From the NCBI GenBank assembly GCA_041488155.1, contig JBGPOS010000026.1, positions 1-47,545 of the forward strand: a stretch of DNA of 47,545 nt, given 5' to 3'. The notes under the pieces were generated by a model that saw only the letters and a list, made by a program, of their open reading frames with translations, was not told where the DNA came from and made no database searches. Below are positions 24,268 to 32,709 of the stretch, one piece after another (within the stretch, counting starts at the first letter, position 1; each line of letters opens with the position of its first letter). The position numbers and the translations under genes were made by a program. This DNA is from JBGPOS01 sp041488155. GTDB lineage: Bacteria; Chloroflexota; Dehalococcoidia; Tepidiformales; Tepidiformaceae.

Positions 24268-24585
24268 GTGTTTGGGACGATTGCCACGATGCACGTGAAG
24301 CCCGGGATGGAAGCCCCGGTCCTTAAGGCCCTCGAAGAATGGGGCGGAGGCCGCGGCTCCCGGATCGACGGACCGATCCGCATCTACGTCGCCCGCAGCC
24401 AGCGCGACCCCAACGTCCTCCTCAACATCGTCCTGTTCGATAGCCGCGAACACTACGAAGCGAACGCCAACGACCCGGACCAGGACCGCTGGTACCGCAC
24501 CATCCTGCCCCTGCTCAAATCTCCCCCGGATTGGCACGACCACGAGGTCTTGCTCGCCTACGAATTCCTCCCGCCGGCGTCCTGA
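24268..24585 (+). CDS. Small ABM-fold (dimeric alpha/beta barrel) protein
   Basis: 105 residues from GTG 24268, preceded by GGGAGG (24256-24261). The pattern of a short beta strand (FGTIATMHVKPGME), helix, then VLLNIVLFDSREHYEANAND and a closing strand HEVLLAYEF is that of the antibiotic-biosynthesis-monooxygenase/stress-response barrel. Such proteins bind small hydrophobic ligands or quinones, but many have no known activity. It is monocistronic, between rnpB (divergent) and the KAP gene (convergent). The 128 bp up to the KAP stop contain nothing recognisable. Confidence 0.65.
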   Translation: MFGTIATMHVKPGMEAPVLKALEEWGGGRGSRIDGPIRIYVARSQRDPNVLLNIVLFDSREHYEANANDPDQDRWYRTILPLLKSPPDWHDHEVLLAYEFLPPAS

Positions 24586-24713
24586 CTTCGCGTTCGACGG
24601 CCACCAGCCCGGCGCCATGAACCCCTTCGAGCTAGAGTTAGACCCCGATTTCATGCGGCTCGACAACGGGCGTCGTTCTGAGGGAGCGCCTCTTGGGGTC
24701 GGAGTTCCGGCCT

Positions 24714-27059
24714 TCATTCGCCTTCTGCCTGTTCAGTGTCTAGCTCCTTTGCGGATGCGCGAATTCGGTCGAACGCCGATGGCGGAGCGAGCAACTCTTC
24801 GAAACTCTCCCTGTCTTTCGCTTCGGTTGCCTGGTCGTTCAGCCATATTCGGGCTCGGTCCTTCGCCGACGCGAGATCAATGAACTTCACTAGGGGGTGC
24901 TCCCCATCCTCGCGAGTGTAATGTTGAAATGCCCGCACTAGTCGCGCCAAACCGGCCGGCGAACCACCAACCTCTTCCGCCCACGTCTTTGCCTCGCCTT
25001 CGGCCCACTTTCCCCAAGCGTAGAGAAGGGCGGCAAGATGGCGGTGGTTCAGCAGGCGTTTCTCCTCTGCCAGCACCGGTATCCGAGGAACGAGTTCAGC
25101 GGCCAAGACCTTGAGTGGCTCCTCCTCGATAACGGGAGTGCGATCTCGCTCGTGGCGGTGCAATTGGAGCTCAACCACCTCGAATGGCAGCGCTACGCCG
25201 CTGGACCGTTCCACCGCAGATCTCAGCAACCCTATTCGCTCCGGCGTGGGCTCGCGTTCCAGCAGGTCCTCGATGAGAAATTGGGCGAGCAGGATCTCAC
25301 TAGCCTCGAGAACACGTTCTACCTGTCCCTCGAGCTCATCCCCCACATCGAATAACCCCGCGATGAAGACGACCTCAGCCCCTCGCGGAACCAGGTCCGT
25401 TGCGGCCTGGAGCCTCGTTAGGAAGACCCTCATCAAGCCTCGCGCCATAAGGGCGCGGAGGGCGTGCACCAGCTCTGCTTGGTCTCCGGTGGCGAGTTGC
25501 ACCGTTTCCGTCAGTTGTCCCTCAGAGAGATCCCGGCTTGGGACTGTGAATTGGAAATAGCGGTCGAACATCTGCTCGTGCGACACGCGTCGAGCATTCA
25601 GCGCGCGATTGCGATCCACCGCTTGACCGACTCCAGTAGAAGTCCACTCCGCGGCTGGGAACAATTGACGCACGATCCTCTCTGCCGCAGGAGCCGCCTT
25701 CGAGCTCTTCGCGAGTTGAAGGATGGGGCCAATCTCCTGCTTGGTCGCCTCCTGCTCCCGAGTGGCTCCAGTGGAGGGCCCCGTGAGGACTCTCTTGGCG
25801 CCTCGGATTGACTGATAGAGCTCCGGTTCAAACTCGCGAAGCGCTTCGACCGCGATGAAGTCGACGGGGTCCACATTGCACTGGTCACGTTCGACGTACC
25901 GCGCAAGCACGAACGTGACCATGGAGACGAAACGGATCACTCGGCGCGGCGTGTTCAGGAGCGGCAAGAGGCCATTGACGTACAGATCCTGCCACCTCGA
26001 CACATCGAAGTTGGTGAGGATTGCCGGCGATTGGAGCAGATTGTTAACCCCCTCCACGAGAAGCTCGCCGAGCTCAACCACGTCGGGGGCCGGTACATCG
26101 AAGCCCACCTGTATCACTTTTTCCAAGTACCCGATTCCGTCGACGCTCAACGCTGCCTGCACGCTCTTGGCTACCGAGTCACGGTCGAACGCCAACAAGA
26201 ACACGAGCCCAGGGAGGTCAGTGTTTGCCTTGATCAGCTGGAGCATTCGAACGGCGTCGGGCGGCGTGAGACGGTCGATGTCGTCCACGACTACGAGCAT
26301 GGTCCGGCTGTAGGTTCGAAGAGCCTCCGCAAGCTCCTTCTTTGCGGCGTCCAATGACTTGGTTTGGGTCGGCGAACCCCGCTCGACCACGGCGGCTAGA
26401 GAGTCCGTGACTCGTCGGACCTGGGACAACGCAAGCGCGAGGGCACCCAACGCGACGACTACCAGACCCACCCACTTGCTGGAAACAAAATCGATGGCGA
26501 GCGTTCCGGCCCCCGCCGCGACGAGCACCGAGCCCACGGCCATGGCCAGACGCGGAACTGCATCTGCGAGGGTTACGCCGGCTTCGAGAACGGCGGCATA
26601 GGCGCGCAGTTTCTCAGCCGCCGAGGCGGCCTCGCGATTCGTCGCCGAGGGAAGAGCAAGCTCGATTTCCCGGAAGAGCGCGGTGGCGAGTTCCTCGTGG
26701 CCAGACCACTCCCAGGGATTGAAGGCCACCAAGAGAGGCTTCGGGTCTTCTTTCGTCAACTCTTCGTTGACTAGGTTGACGATCGATGTCTTGCCCGCGC
26801 CCCAGGCCCCATAAAGCGCAAGCACGAGACTATCCCGGCCGCGCCAACTCCGGACAGCGGTTGCGAGTGCCTGCGCGAATGCCACCCGGTTCAACCGGTC
26901 GGCGGTTGCGCTCGTGATAGGCCGGTCACCCGAGAACGGGTGGTCAGGAAGGGCAAGCGGGTCGGACCGAGATGCGCCTTCGTCCGCCTCGGGTCTTCGC
27001 TTCAGCCCCAATCGTCGCCACATTGCTCGACTACATCCCGCTCCGGTCTGGAAGCTCAC
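24714..27059 (-). CDS. KAP family P-loop NTPase
   Basis: 781 residues from GTG 27059 (an internal ATG at codon 13 is possible). The N-terminal third has Walker A G-A-W-G-A-G-K-T and the typical VAFNPWEWSGHEELATALFREI. Two membrane helices (about 170-215) are inserted before Walker B MLVVVDDIDRLTP and the sensor region VFLLAFDRDSVAKSV, the layout of KAP NTPases. Members are scattered, often mobile, and some function in phage exclusion; others are eukaryotic membrane scaffolds. The last 300 residues are helical with no known domain. By eye the gene looks less GC-rich than its neighbours, suggesting transfer. Confidence 0.88.
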   Translation of the reverse strand: MSFQTGAGCSRAMWRRLGLKRRPEADEGASRSDPLALPDHPFSGDRPITSATADRLNRVAFAQALATAVRSWRGRDSLVLALYGAWGAGKTSIVNLVNEELTKEDPKPLLVAFNPWEWSGHEELATALFREIELALPSATNREAASAAEKLRAYAAVLEAGVTLADAVPRLAMAVGSVLVAAGAGTLAIDFVSSKWVGLVVVALGALALALSQVRRVTDSLAAVVERGSPTQTKSLDAAKKELAEALRTYSRTMLVVVDDIDRLTPPDAVRMLQLIKANTDLPGLVFLLAFDRDSVAKSVQAALSVDGIGYLEKVIQVGFDVPAPDVVELGELLVEGVNNLLQSPAILTNFDVSRWQDLYVNGLLPLLNTPRRVIRFVSMVTFVLARYVERDQCNVDPVDFIAVEALREFEPELYQSIRGAKRVLTGPSTGATREQEATKQEIGPILQLAKSSKAAPAAERIVRQLFPAAEWTSTGVGQAVDRNRALNARRVSHEQMFDRYFQFTVPSRDLSEGQLTETVQLATGDQAELVHALRALMARGLMRVFLTRLQAATDLVPRGAEVVFIAGLFDVGDELEGQVERVLEASEILLAQFLIEDLLEREPTPERIGLLRSAVERSSGVALPFEVVELQLHRHERDRTPVIEEEPLKVLAAELVPRIPVLAEEKRLLNHRHLAALLYAWGKWAEGEAKTWAEEVGGSPAGLARLVRAFQHYTREDGEHPLVKFIDLASAKDRARIWLNDQATEAKDRESFEELLAPPSAFDRIRASAKELDTEQAEGE

Positions 27060-27077
27060 CGCAAGCTAGTGGCGAGA

Positions 27078-27083
27078 AGTATA
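27078..27083 (-). promoter_or_regulatory. TATACT -10 element of the KAP gene
   Basis: On the minus strand TATACT occurs 18 bp before GTG 27059, so the leader would be about 11 nt. No good -35 was found. Confidence 0.4.
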
Positions 27084-27314
27084 GCCCCAGCCTTCGTCCA
27101 AGGAATTATGGCGGAGGGGGGACAGGGCCCTCTTCGAGCTAGGGCGAGCGCGCTGGATTCTGGTGGCATGTCTGGCCACTCCACGCCCTCTGTCGTAGCC
27201 ACATCCCCCTCCCGCCGGCCTCTCTCCCTTCAACTCGAGGCGCAGGAGCGCGAGAGGCTGACGGAGCGGGTTCCAAGCGTTCAACGCAAACTTTTTCTTT
27301 CGCGGGACCGTCTC

Positions 27315-27344
27315 CACTCGGGCTCCACCTCCGGTGGGCGAGTG
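27315..27344. other. Strong stem-loop in the KAP-cupredoxin intergenic region
   Basis: CACTCG (27315-27320) pairs with CGAGTG (27339-27344), and inside it CCACC (27325-27329) pairs with GGTGG (27333-27337). It lies 42 bp before the cupredoxin start. Both flanking genes point away, so it is not a terminator for either; a leader hairpin or binding site is possible. The rest of 27060-27385 shows no gene I can support. Confidence 0.4.
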
Positions 27345-27385
27345 CAGCCTAATGTCCGGCGCCGGGCACGAAGAGAGGATCCGTT

Positions 27386-27964
27386 GTGGCTACGACATGG
27401 CGAGTCGCCCTTGCACCGCTCCTCTTTGGAGCGCTCGCCTCCGCCGTGGTCGCCCTGACCGGCTGCGGAGGCGGCCAGGGCTCGGCGGACCAAACACGTC
27501 CGGCTATCGAATTCAGGACGCCTGGGGCCACAACGGCTACAGAAGGAGTGCGGACACCTTCGGCGACCTCGACGCCGGCTCCCGTCGGCACTTCCCGCCC
27601 ATCACCGGCGGCAACCCCGAGCACGACACCGGCGCCGACCCAGCAAGCGGCCACGCAGCTTGCCGCCCCGACCACTCCGGTGGCCCCGCCCGGGGCGGTG
27701 ACGATTCGGCTTCGCGCTGCCAACCTCGCCTTCGACCAGGCATCTGTCCGCGCCCGCGCGGGCGCTCGCGTCACAGCTATCCTCCAGAACGAGGAACCAG
27801 GGGTGCAGCACAATCTCTCTTTCACCGTACCCGGCCTGCCGCACGGCGAGACCTGCCTGGGGCCCTGCACCGAAACCCAGACGTTCACCGCACCCGCTCC
27901 GAGCCGCTTCCTCTTCTTTTGCACCGTCCACGACATGACCGGCGACTTCTTCGTCGACCCGTAG
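27386..27964 (+). CDS. Lipoprotein cupredoxin
   Basis: 192 residues from GTG 27386 after AGAGAGGA (27372-27379). The signal sequence ends in the lipobox L24-T-G-C27, so the mature protein is lipid-anchored outside the cell. Residues 40-105 are a Thr/Pro/Ala-rich linker. The cupredoxin domain carries probable type 1 copper ligands His142 (VQHNL) and C179-x2-H182-x-M184 (FFCTVHDM). A second Cys pair (157, 161) may form a disulfide. It could shuttle electrons between extracytoplasmic redox enzymes, but it is about 7 kb from the molybdoenzyme operon, so any link is speculative. Confidence 0.88.
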   Translation: MATTWRVALAPLLFGALASAVVALTGCGGGQGSADQTRPAIEFRTPGATTATEGVRTPSATSTPAPVGTSRPSPAATPSTTPAPTQQAATQLAAPTTPVAPPGAVTIRLRAANLAFDQASVRARAGARVTAILQNEEPGVQHNLSFTVPGLPHGETCLGPCTETQTFTAPAPSRFLFFCTVHDMTGDFFVDP

Positions 27965-28008
27965 CGAGGCGGTTCGCGGCGGACGCGAGGGACGTCGCAG
28001 ATTCACCT

Positions 28009-28014
28009 TATACT
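28009..28014 (+). promoter_or_regulatory. TATACT -10 element, leaderless RNase H transcript
   Basis: TATACT lies six bases before GTG 28021, so transcription would begin at the start codon. No ribosome site is present, which supports a leaderless mRNA. Confidence 0.45.
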
Positions 28015-28020
28015 CGTTCG

Positions 28021-28686
28021 GTGACTCTCCCCACGACGCTAACTTGCGAAACCTGCGGCGATTCCTTCACCCTCCCCGCGGCGGTCCGCACCCGATACCC
28101 CGGCTGGACCCCGAAACGGTGCATTCGCTGCCGCAATCAAGCCAGTTCCACAGAAGGAGCGACGCCCTCCAAAGAAGGCAAGCCTCGGCCGTCGGTCACC
28201 CGAGAGCTGAACCTCCCCCTGGCGGAAGTACTGACCCGATTCAACGGCGGACCGCAGGACGGCGTCTTCACCGACGGTTCCTGCGCCGGCAACCCCGGGC
28301 CCGGCGGCTGGGGCGCCGTCGTCGTACGCGAAGGCAAGGTCATTGAACAACACCACGGTTCGGAGCCCGCGACCACGAACAACCGGATGGAGCTGACCGC
28401 CATCATCGCCGGGCTGGAGCTGGTCACCCCCACCCAGTCAGTGGCGGTCTACTCGGACAGCCTGCTCGTCGTGAACACGCTGACGAAGTGGGCTGCGGGG
28501 TGGCAGACACGAGGTTGGAAGCGCAAAGAAGGCGAGGTCAAGAACCTCGACCTGGTGCAGCGGGCGTGGGAGCTGGCGAAGGCTCGCCCGCTCGCCTCCA
28601 TCCAGTGGATCCGCGCCCACAACGGCTCGCTCTGGAACGAGTATGCGGACTCCCTCGCGACCGCCTACCTTCGCGACGAGCTGTAG
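28021..28686 (+). CDS. Ribonuclease HI with N-terminal zinc ribbon
   Basis: 221 residues from GTG 28021. Residues 9-40 contain two Cys pairs (CETCG and CIRCR), a zinc ribbon not found in standard RNase HI, and a linker follows. The catalytic domain has FTDGSCAGNPGPGGWGAV (first Asp), NRMELTA (Glu), VYSDSLLVVN (second Asp) and IRAHNGSLWNEYAD (last Asp), the DEDD set that removes RNA from RNA-DNA hybrids. The zinc ribbon may replace the hybrid-binding domain of eukaryotic RNase H1. The convergent recombinase-like gene ends 29 bp beyond the stop. Confidence 0.92.
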   Translation: MTLPTTLTCETCGDSFTLPAAVRTRYPGWTPKRCIRCRNQASSTEGATPSKEGKPRPSVTRELNLPLAEVLTRFNGGPQDGVFTDGSCAGNPGPGGWGAVVVREGKVIEQHHGSEPATTNNRMELTAIIAGLELVTPTQSVAVYSDSLLVVNTLTKWAAGWQTRGWKRKEGEVKNLDLVQRAWELAKARPLASIQWIRAHNGSLWNEYADSLATAYLRDEL

Positions 28687-28715
28687 GGCCGGGGGCTATT
28701 CCAGCGGTTGCCCGG

Positions 28716-30128
28716 TCAAGGCCGCAAGAACAGCTTCGACTCGGGGCCATCGACCTCAATCCGATCGACTACTTCGCGAAGGGCCGACTGCAGCTCGGCG
28801 AAGGCGAGCGACTCCCATTCCCGTACCAACCGCATTCGCGTCGCCTCAAGGTGCAGCCGGCGCTCCGCCTCCGTCTGCTGTGCGGCCACCCGGCCGCGTG
28901 CCGAAGTCAGCTCCCCCTCGAGTCCCTGCTGCTCACGGGCCAGCTCCGAGCCGAGCAGCTTCATCCGCTCGACCGTGATGTGGCCGTGGGCGGCATCCGC
29001 CACGAGCTCCTCGACCTGCCGGCGAGTCTTCCTCATTTGGGCCTCGACACGATCGACCTGGCCCATCATGTCGAGCACGTACGAGTCGACGTTGCCAGCG
29101 CGCTTTACCCGGCTGGCGCCGGGGGCGTTCTCGGCCAGCATCTCGCGCACGTGAGCCTCGAGGTCGGCCGTGCGCTGTGTGTTGTAGCCGCAAGCGCTCT
29201 GGTTCGTCCGGCTCTCGCACTGGTAGTAGCGATATGACGCCTGCTTCAGCTCGCCGCTTTTGGTTGTCCACTTTTGGCGCCTGCTAACGCCGATCGCCCG
29301 GTTGCCGCATCGCCCACAGTAGACGAGCCCGCTCAACAGGAACGGCACGACCGTCCGTTCGCGTCCCCCGCGATGACGGGATTGGAGCCGCTCCTGCACT
29401 CGCCTGAAGTCGTCCGGCGAGACGAGGGCGGGATGGCTGCCCGGCACCTTCACGCCGAACCGCGTGTAGGTGCCGAGGTAGGAGCGATTCCTCAGCAAGT
29501 CCCGGATGGTGACCATGCTCCAGCGACCGCCCCGGCGCGTCGTGACGTTCTCTTGGTTCAGCTGCCCCGCTATGCGCCGGATTCCCATCCCCTCCTGGAG
29601 GTAGAGCCGGTAGATGTAGCGGACCACCACGGCCTCTTCCGGCACCAGCTCCAGGCGGTGGCGGGCACCGACCCGGTAGCCGTACGGTGGCCTCCCGAGC
29701 ACTTCGCCTCGGATCGCCTTCCTGCGCATGGCCGCCCGCACCCTTTCGGAGACCGGCGTGCCATCACCGCGGTCGGCCCAGGTGGTGACGAGTTCGCGCG
29801 CCACCTCGCGCCCTGTCTGGCAGGAAACGACCTGGACGCCGCAGTTCTCGATGGTCAGCAGTCGCATGGCTGCCCGTCCCAGGTCGGGCCCGAGCGCCCC
29901 GAGGGCGTCGACTACCACGACCGTGAAGCCACGATCCTCCCGTTGGAGGAAGTGGAGCATCTGCCGAAAGCCAGCGTCCTCTCCCTGCGCATCGGTCTCG
30001 AGGAACGTGCCTGCAACCTCGTAGCCCTGGCGGCTGCAGAAGTCCAGGAACGCCCGATTCTGCTCGCCGACCGACCGCCGGGCGCCGCCGCGGCTCGCAC
30101 CCTCGACGAAGTATCCGACCGCCTTCAC
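28716..30128 (-). CDS. Serine recombinase homologue lacking catalytic residues
   Basis: 470 residues from GTG 30128. The order is N-terminal resolvase fold (1-140), recombinase domain (RGEVLGRPPYGYRV... to about 260), zinc ribbon (CGRCGNRAIG...YYQCESRTNQSACGY), then coiled coil, as in large serine recombinases. Compared with gamma-delta resolvase, Y6 is kept but R8 is Val, S10 is Gly, R45 is Asp/Ala, and the DRLGR pair R68/R71 is Ala/Ala (VDALGALGPDL). Strand cleavage is therefore not expected. It starts four bp after the zinc-ribbon gene, which argues for a DNA-binding housekeeping role rather than a mobile element. Confidence 0.85.
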   Translation of the reverse strand: MKAVGYFVEGASRGGARRSVGEQNRAFLDFCSRQGYEVAGTFLETDAQGEDAGFRQMLHFLQREDRGFTVVVVDALGALGPDLGRAAMRLLTIENCGVQVVSCQTGREVARELVTTWADRGDGTPVSERVRAAMRRKAIRGEVLGRPPYGYRVGARHRLELVPEEAVVVRYIYRLYLQEGMGIRRIAGQLNQENVTTRRGGRWSMVTIRDLLRNRSYLGTYTRFGVKVPGSHPALVSPDDFRRVQERLQSRHRGGRERTVVPFLLSGLVYCGRCGNRAIGVSRRQKWTTKSGELKQASYRYYQCESRTNQSACGYNTQRTADLEAHVREMLAENAPGASRVKRAGNVDSYVLDMMGQVDRVEAQMRKTRRQVEELVADAAHGHITVERMKLLGSELAREQQGLEGELTSARGRVAAQQTEAERRLHLEATRMRLVREWESLAFAELQSALREVVDRIEVDGPESKLFLRP

Positions 30129-30132
30129 GCTG

Positions 30133-30846
30133 TCACCCCACGCAAAGGATCCGGTCGCAGTTTGGGCACTGGGCGATGGTTTCCGTCCCGAAGGCACGTT
30201 TACGCACCGCGTCGGGCACGGTGATTCGGCAGCCGGAGCAGGCGCTTCCCTGGATCCTGGCGACGGCCATCCCTCCTTTGCGCCGCCGTATGTCCTCGTA
30301 CAACAGCAAGAAACGAGCCGGGAGGCGACCTTTCTGGGCCTCGCGTTTCGAATCGGACGCCGCGATTGCTCTCTTGAGCCGTTCTGCATCGCGGGCCAGT
30401 TCCTCGCTCATCGTGGCCCAGCGCTCCTCAAGTGCCGCAACCGCGTCTCGCGCCTCGCGTAGCTCAGGTTCCAGGACTTCGAGCCTGGAGAGGACCTCGA
30501 GCAAGTGATCTTCGACCTTCGAGCGGGCGGCCTTGAGCAGTTCTATCTCGTGCTGAATGCTTCCCAGTTCTTTGGGGTTCTTGACGGAGCCGTCGTAGAG
30601 GCGCTTCTCTTCGGGCGCTATTCGGGCGCTGAGCCCGGCTACGTCCGCTTCGGCGCTCCGTTGGCGGCGCTGCTCATCGACCAGCGCCTGCGAAGCGGCA
30701 GCGAGCCGTTCGCGAGCGGCATCCAACCCCTCGTCCCCAAGAAGCCGCCGGTCGACTTCGGCGAGCGCCGCAGTGAGGGAGGCAACCTCATCGTCGAGGC
30801 TCTGGAGGGTGAGGATTTCGAGAACCTGGCTCATTGGCTGGGACAC
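30133..30846 (-). CDS. Coiled-coil C4 zinc-ribbon protein
   Basis: 237 residues from GTG 30846 (ATG 30834 also possible; no clear ribosome site). About 170 residues of heptad-rich helical coiled coil are followed by a C-terminal ribbon with C-S-G-C and C-P-N-C. This is the architecture of the bacterial C4-type zinc-ribbon family related to chlamydial CT398, thought to act in nucleic-acid or transcription-linked complexes; its function is not settled. The recombinase-like gene follows within four bp, so they are co-transcribed, and YceD/rpmF diverge upstream. Confidence 0.88.
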   Translation of the reverse strand: MSQPMSQVLEILTLQSLDDEVASLTAALAEVDRRLLGDEGLDAARERLAAASQALVDEQRRQRSAEADVAGLSARIAPEEKRLYDGSVKNPKELGSIQHEIELLKAARSKVEDHLLEVLSRLEVLEPELREARDAVAALEERWATMSEELARDAERLKRAIAASDSKREAQKGRLPARFLLLYEDIRRRKGGMAVARIQGSACSGCRITVPDAVRKRAFGTETIAQCPNCDRILCVG

Positions 30847-30960
30847 ACCCGCATGCGAGAAGGCTAACCGGCGAGGGAGTGCCCGTAAACGCTTCGGAAA
30901 AGCAACAGGCGGCGATTCAGCAAAACGTCACGCAGCGGCCGCGATTATGGCAGGCAGGCC

Positions 30961-30985
30961 GGTCTCCTGAGACCCACGGTATACT
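30961..30985 (+). promoter_or_regulatory. Promoter region of the YceD-L32-fatty acid operon
   Basis: TATACT at 30980-30985 is a likely -10, giving a start near 30992 and a 22-nt leader. An inverted repeat GGTCTC-CT-GAGACC (30961-30974) sits between the -10 and the expected -35 position, where a regulator could block polymerase. A second small repeat, CCTC-cacccgc-GAGG, lies in the leader. Confidence 0.45.
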
Positions 30986-31013
30986 GGCGCTACCTCCACC
31001 CGCGAGGTAGTCA

Positions 31014-31511
31014 ATGCAGTTCAACGTCTCCCAACTGCTTCGCGAGCCGGTCGGCTCGTCGCGCCGTTTCTCGTTGCTCCCACAGAACCCTGTGCTGCGA
31101 GGCTGCGTGGAACTGATCCGAACGCCTGGTGGCGTGCTCGTCCTCGCCGAAGCCGGCGTCGAACTTCAGGCGCAGTGCAGCCGTTGCCTCGCCACGTTCG
31201 GATACACCACCGATATCGCGTTCGAGGAGGTGTATCTCCAACAGGTCGACGTGCACACGGGCGTTCGCTTGAACGTCCAGCGGGAACCCGAGGACTTCCT
31301 CATCGACGCTCACCACACGATCGACATTAGCGAGGCGGTGCGGCAATATACGGAGACGGCTGCAGCGATGCAGCCACTTTGCCGTCCCGACTGCCCGGGC
31401 ATCTGCGCCGAGTGCGGTATGGATCTGAGCATGGGAAATTGCGGGTGCGGGCACGGACTGGCCGACGGCCGTTGGTCTGTTCTTGCGGCGCTGAAGCGAA
31501 CAAATGGGTAA
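31014..31511 (+). CDS. YceD/DUF177 family protein
   Basis: 165 residues from ATG 31014. Typical features: the CSRCLATF pair with FEEVY, the acidic middle DFLIDAHHTIDISEAVRQY, and the closing PLCRPDCPGICAECGMDLSMG with a zinc-like Cys set. YceD is encoded with rpmF in most bacteria and is linked to 23S rRNA processing or accumulation. The L32 gene follows after 20 bp, as expected. Confidence 0.92.
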   Translation: MQFNVSQLLREPVGSSRRFSLLPQNPVLRGCVELIRTPGGVLVLAEAGVELQAQCSRCLATFGYTTDIAFEEVYLQQVDVHTGVRLNVQREPEDFLIDAHHTIDISEAVRQYTETAAAMQPLCRPDCPGICAECGMDLSMGNCGCGHGLADGRWSVLAALKRTNG

Positions 31512-31531
31512 GGATCTGAAGGAGACCGGCC

Positions 31532-31729
31532 ATGCCACCGCTCCCAAAGCGGAAGTATCCCAAGTCACGCCAGGGCAAACGACGAAGTCACCTGAAAACA
31601 GCCGTCCCGCACATCATCGATTGCCCACGCTGCAAGAGTCCTCGGCTCGCCCATCACGCTTGCCCGATTTGCGGGACGTACCGGGGCCGGGAAGCCATCA
31701 GTCTTCCGTCACCGGAACTGGAAAACTAG
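31532..31729 (+). CDS. rpmF: 50S ribosomal protein L32
   Basis: 65 residues from ATG 31532 with AAGGAG upstream. It begins PPLPKRKYPKSRQGKRRSHL, the usual basic L32 N-terminus, and keeps the zinc-binding form with CPRC and CPIC. It lies between yceD and fabD, a standard arrangement coupling ribosome and lipid synthesis, though plsX and fabH, which often come next, are absent. Confidence 0.96.
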   Translation: MPPLPKRKYPKSRQGKRRSHLKTAVPHIIDCPRCKSPRLAHHACPICGTYRGREAISLPSPELEN

Positions 31730-31746
31730 AAACGTCTCCCCCGGCG

Positions 31747-32700
31747 ATGACAGCGTTCATCGCCCTTGGCGACTCCCCACACCGCGACCGCGCGTTCGTC
31801 TTTCCCGGCCAGGGCGCACAGACCGTCGGGATGGGCAAAGACCTATACGAGTCGTTTCCGTCGGCCCGTGACCTCTACGACCGAGCGGATGAGATCCTTG
31901 GGTTCGGCTTGAGCCGCCTCTGTTTCGAAGGCCCGGAGGAAGAACTTCAGCAGACCCGCAACAGTCAGCCAGCGATCGCAGTGACGAGCCTCGCGCTCCT
32001 CAAAGTAGCTGCGGAGCTATCGCCCGACTTCCTGGAACGCCCGGCATACATGGCGGGCCATTCGCTCGGCGAGTACTCAGCACTGGTGGCTGCGGGGAGC
32101 ATGCCGTTCGAGGAGGCGGTCCGGCTCCTCCGGATCCGCGGCGAGCTCATGCAAGCGGCGGGGGAGCGAAACCCGGGGACGATGGCAGCGGTGCTCGGCC
32201 TCGATATCACCGACTGTGAGGACGTCTGCCGCGAGGCCGGGGCAGAAATCTGCACCGTGAACGCGCCCGGCCAAATCGTCATCGGCGGCCGCCGTGAGGC
32301 TGTGGTCCGAGCGCTCGATTACGCAAAGGCGCGCGGCGCCGTGAGGGTGATCCCGCTCAGTGTCAGCGGTGCCTTCCACAGCTCGCTGATGCGGCCGGCA
32401 GCAGACGGCATGATTCAGCCGATCGCCACGGCGTCGATTTCGAACCCGTTCGTGCCAGTTGTCGCCAACTGCACGGCCACGCCGATCTCGGACGAGATCG
32501 CCGTCCGGCACGAGCTTATTGACCAGGTCTGCAAGCCCGTGCAATGGAGCCGCAGCGTCGACTTTCTCGGAGCACAGGGCGTGGAGACGTTCATCGAATT
32601 CGGCCCGGGGCGTGTGCTCACGGCGATCATCAAGCGCATGCTTCGTAAGTCGAACTGCGTCAACGTCAGCGACGCGAGCTCCGTGCGCGTCCAGCTCTAG
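31747..32700 (+). CDS. fabD: Malonyl-CoA:ACP transacylase
   Basis: 317 residues from ATG 31747, 17 bp after L32. The motifs FVFPGQGAQTVGMG and GHSLGEYSALVAAG (catalytic Ser106) are those of FabD; NAPGQIVIGG and SGAFHSSLM contain the His region of the active site. It moves malonyl groups from CoA onto acyl carrier protein for fatty acid elongation. acpP lies 1.3 kb downstream and malonyl-CoA would come from acetyl-CoA carboxylase (accDA at 40442). Confidence 0.96.
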   Translation: MTAFIALGDSPHRDRAFVFPGQGAQTVGMGKDLYESFPSARDLYDRADEILGFGLSRLCFEGPEEELQQTRNSQPAIAVTSLALLKVAAELSPDFLERPAYMAGHSLGEYSALVAAGSMPFEEAVRLLRIRGELMQAAGERNPGTMAAVLGLDITDCEDVCREAGAEICTVNAPGQIVIGGRREAVVRALDYAKARGAVRVIPLSVSGAFHSSLMRPAADGMIQPIATASISNPFVPVVANCTATPISDEIAVRHELIDQVCKPVQWSRSVDFLGAQGVETFIEFGPGRVLTAIIKRMLRKSNCVNVSDASSVRVQL

Positions 32701-32709
32701 GGGGCGAGG

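Noticed and set aside
27066..27317. Possible 83-residue minus-strand gene upstream of the KAP gene
   Set aside because: Low-complexity basic composition, no ribosome site or recognisable family; it overlaps the probable KAP promoter.
28716..30128. Active integrase with attachment sites, marking a prophage or integrative element
   Set aside because: Catalytic residues are replaced, neighbours are conserved housekeeping genes and no direct repeats or tRNA insertion were seen.
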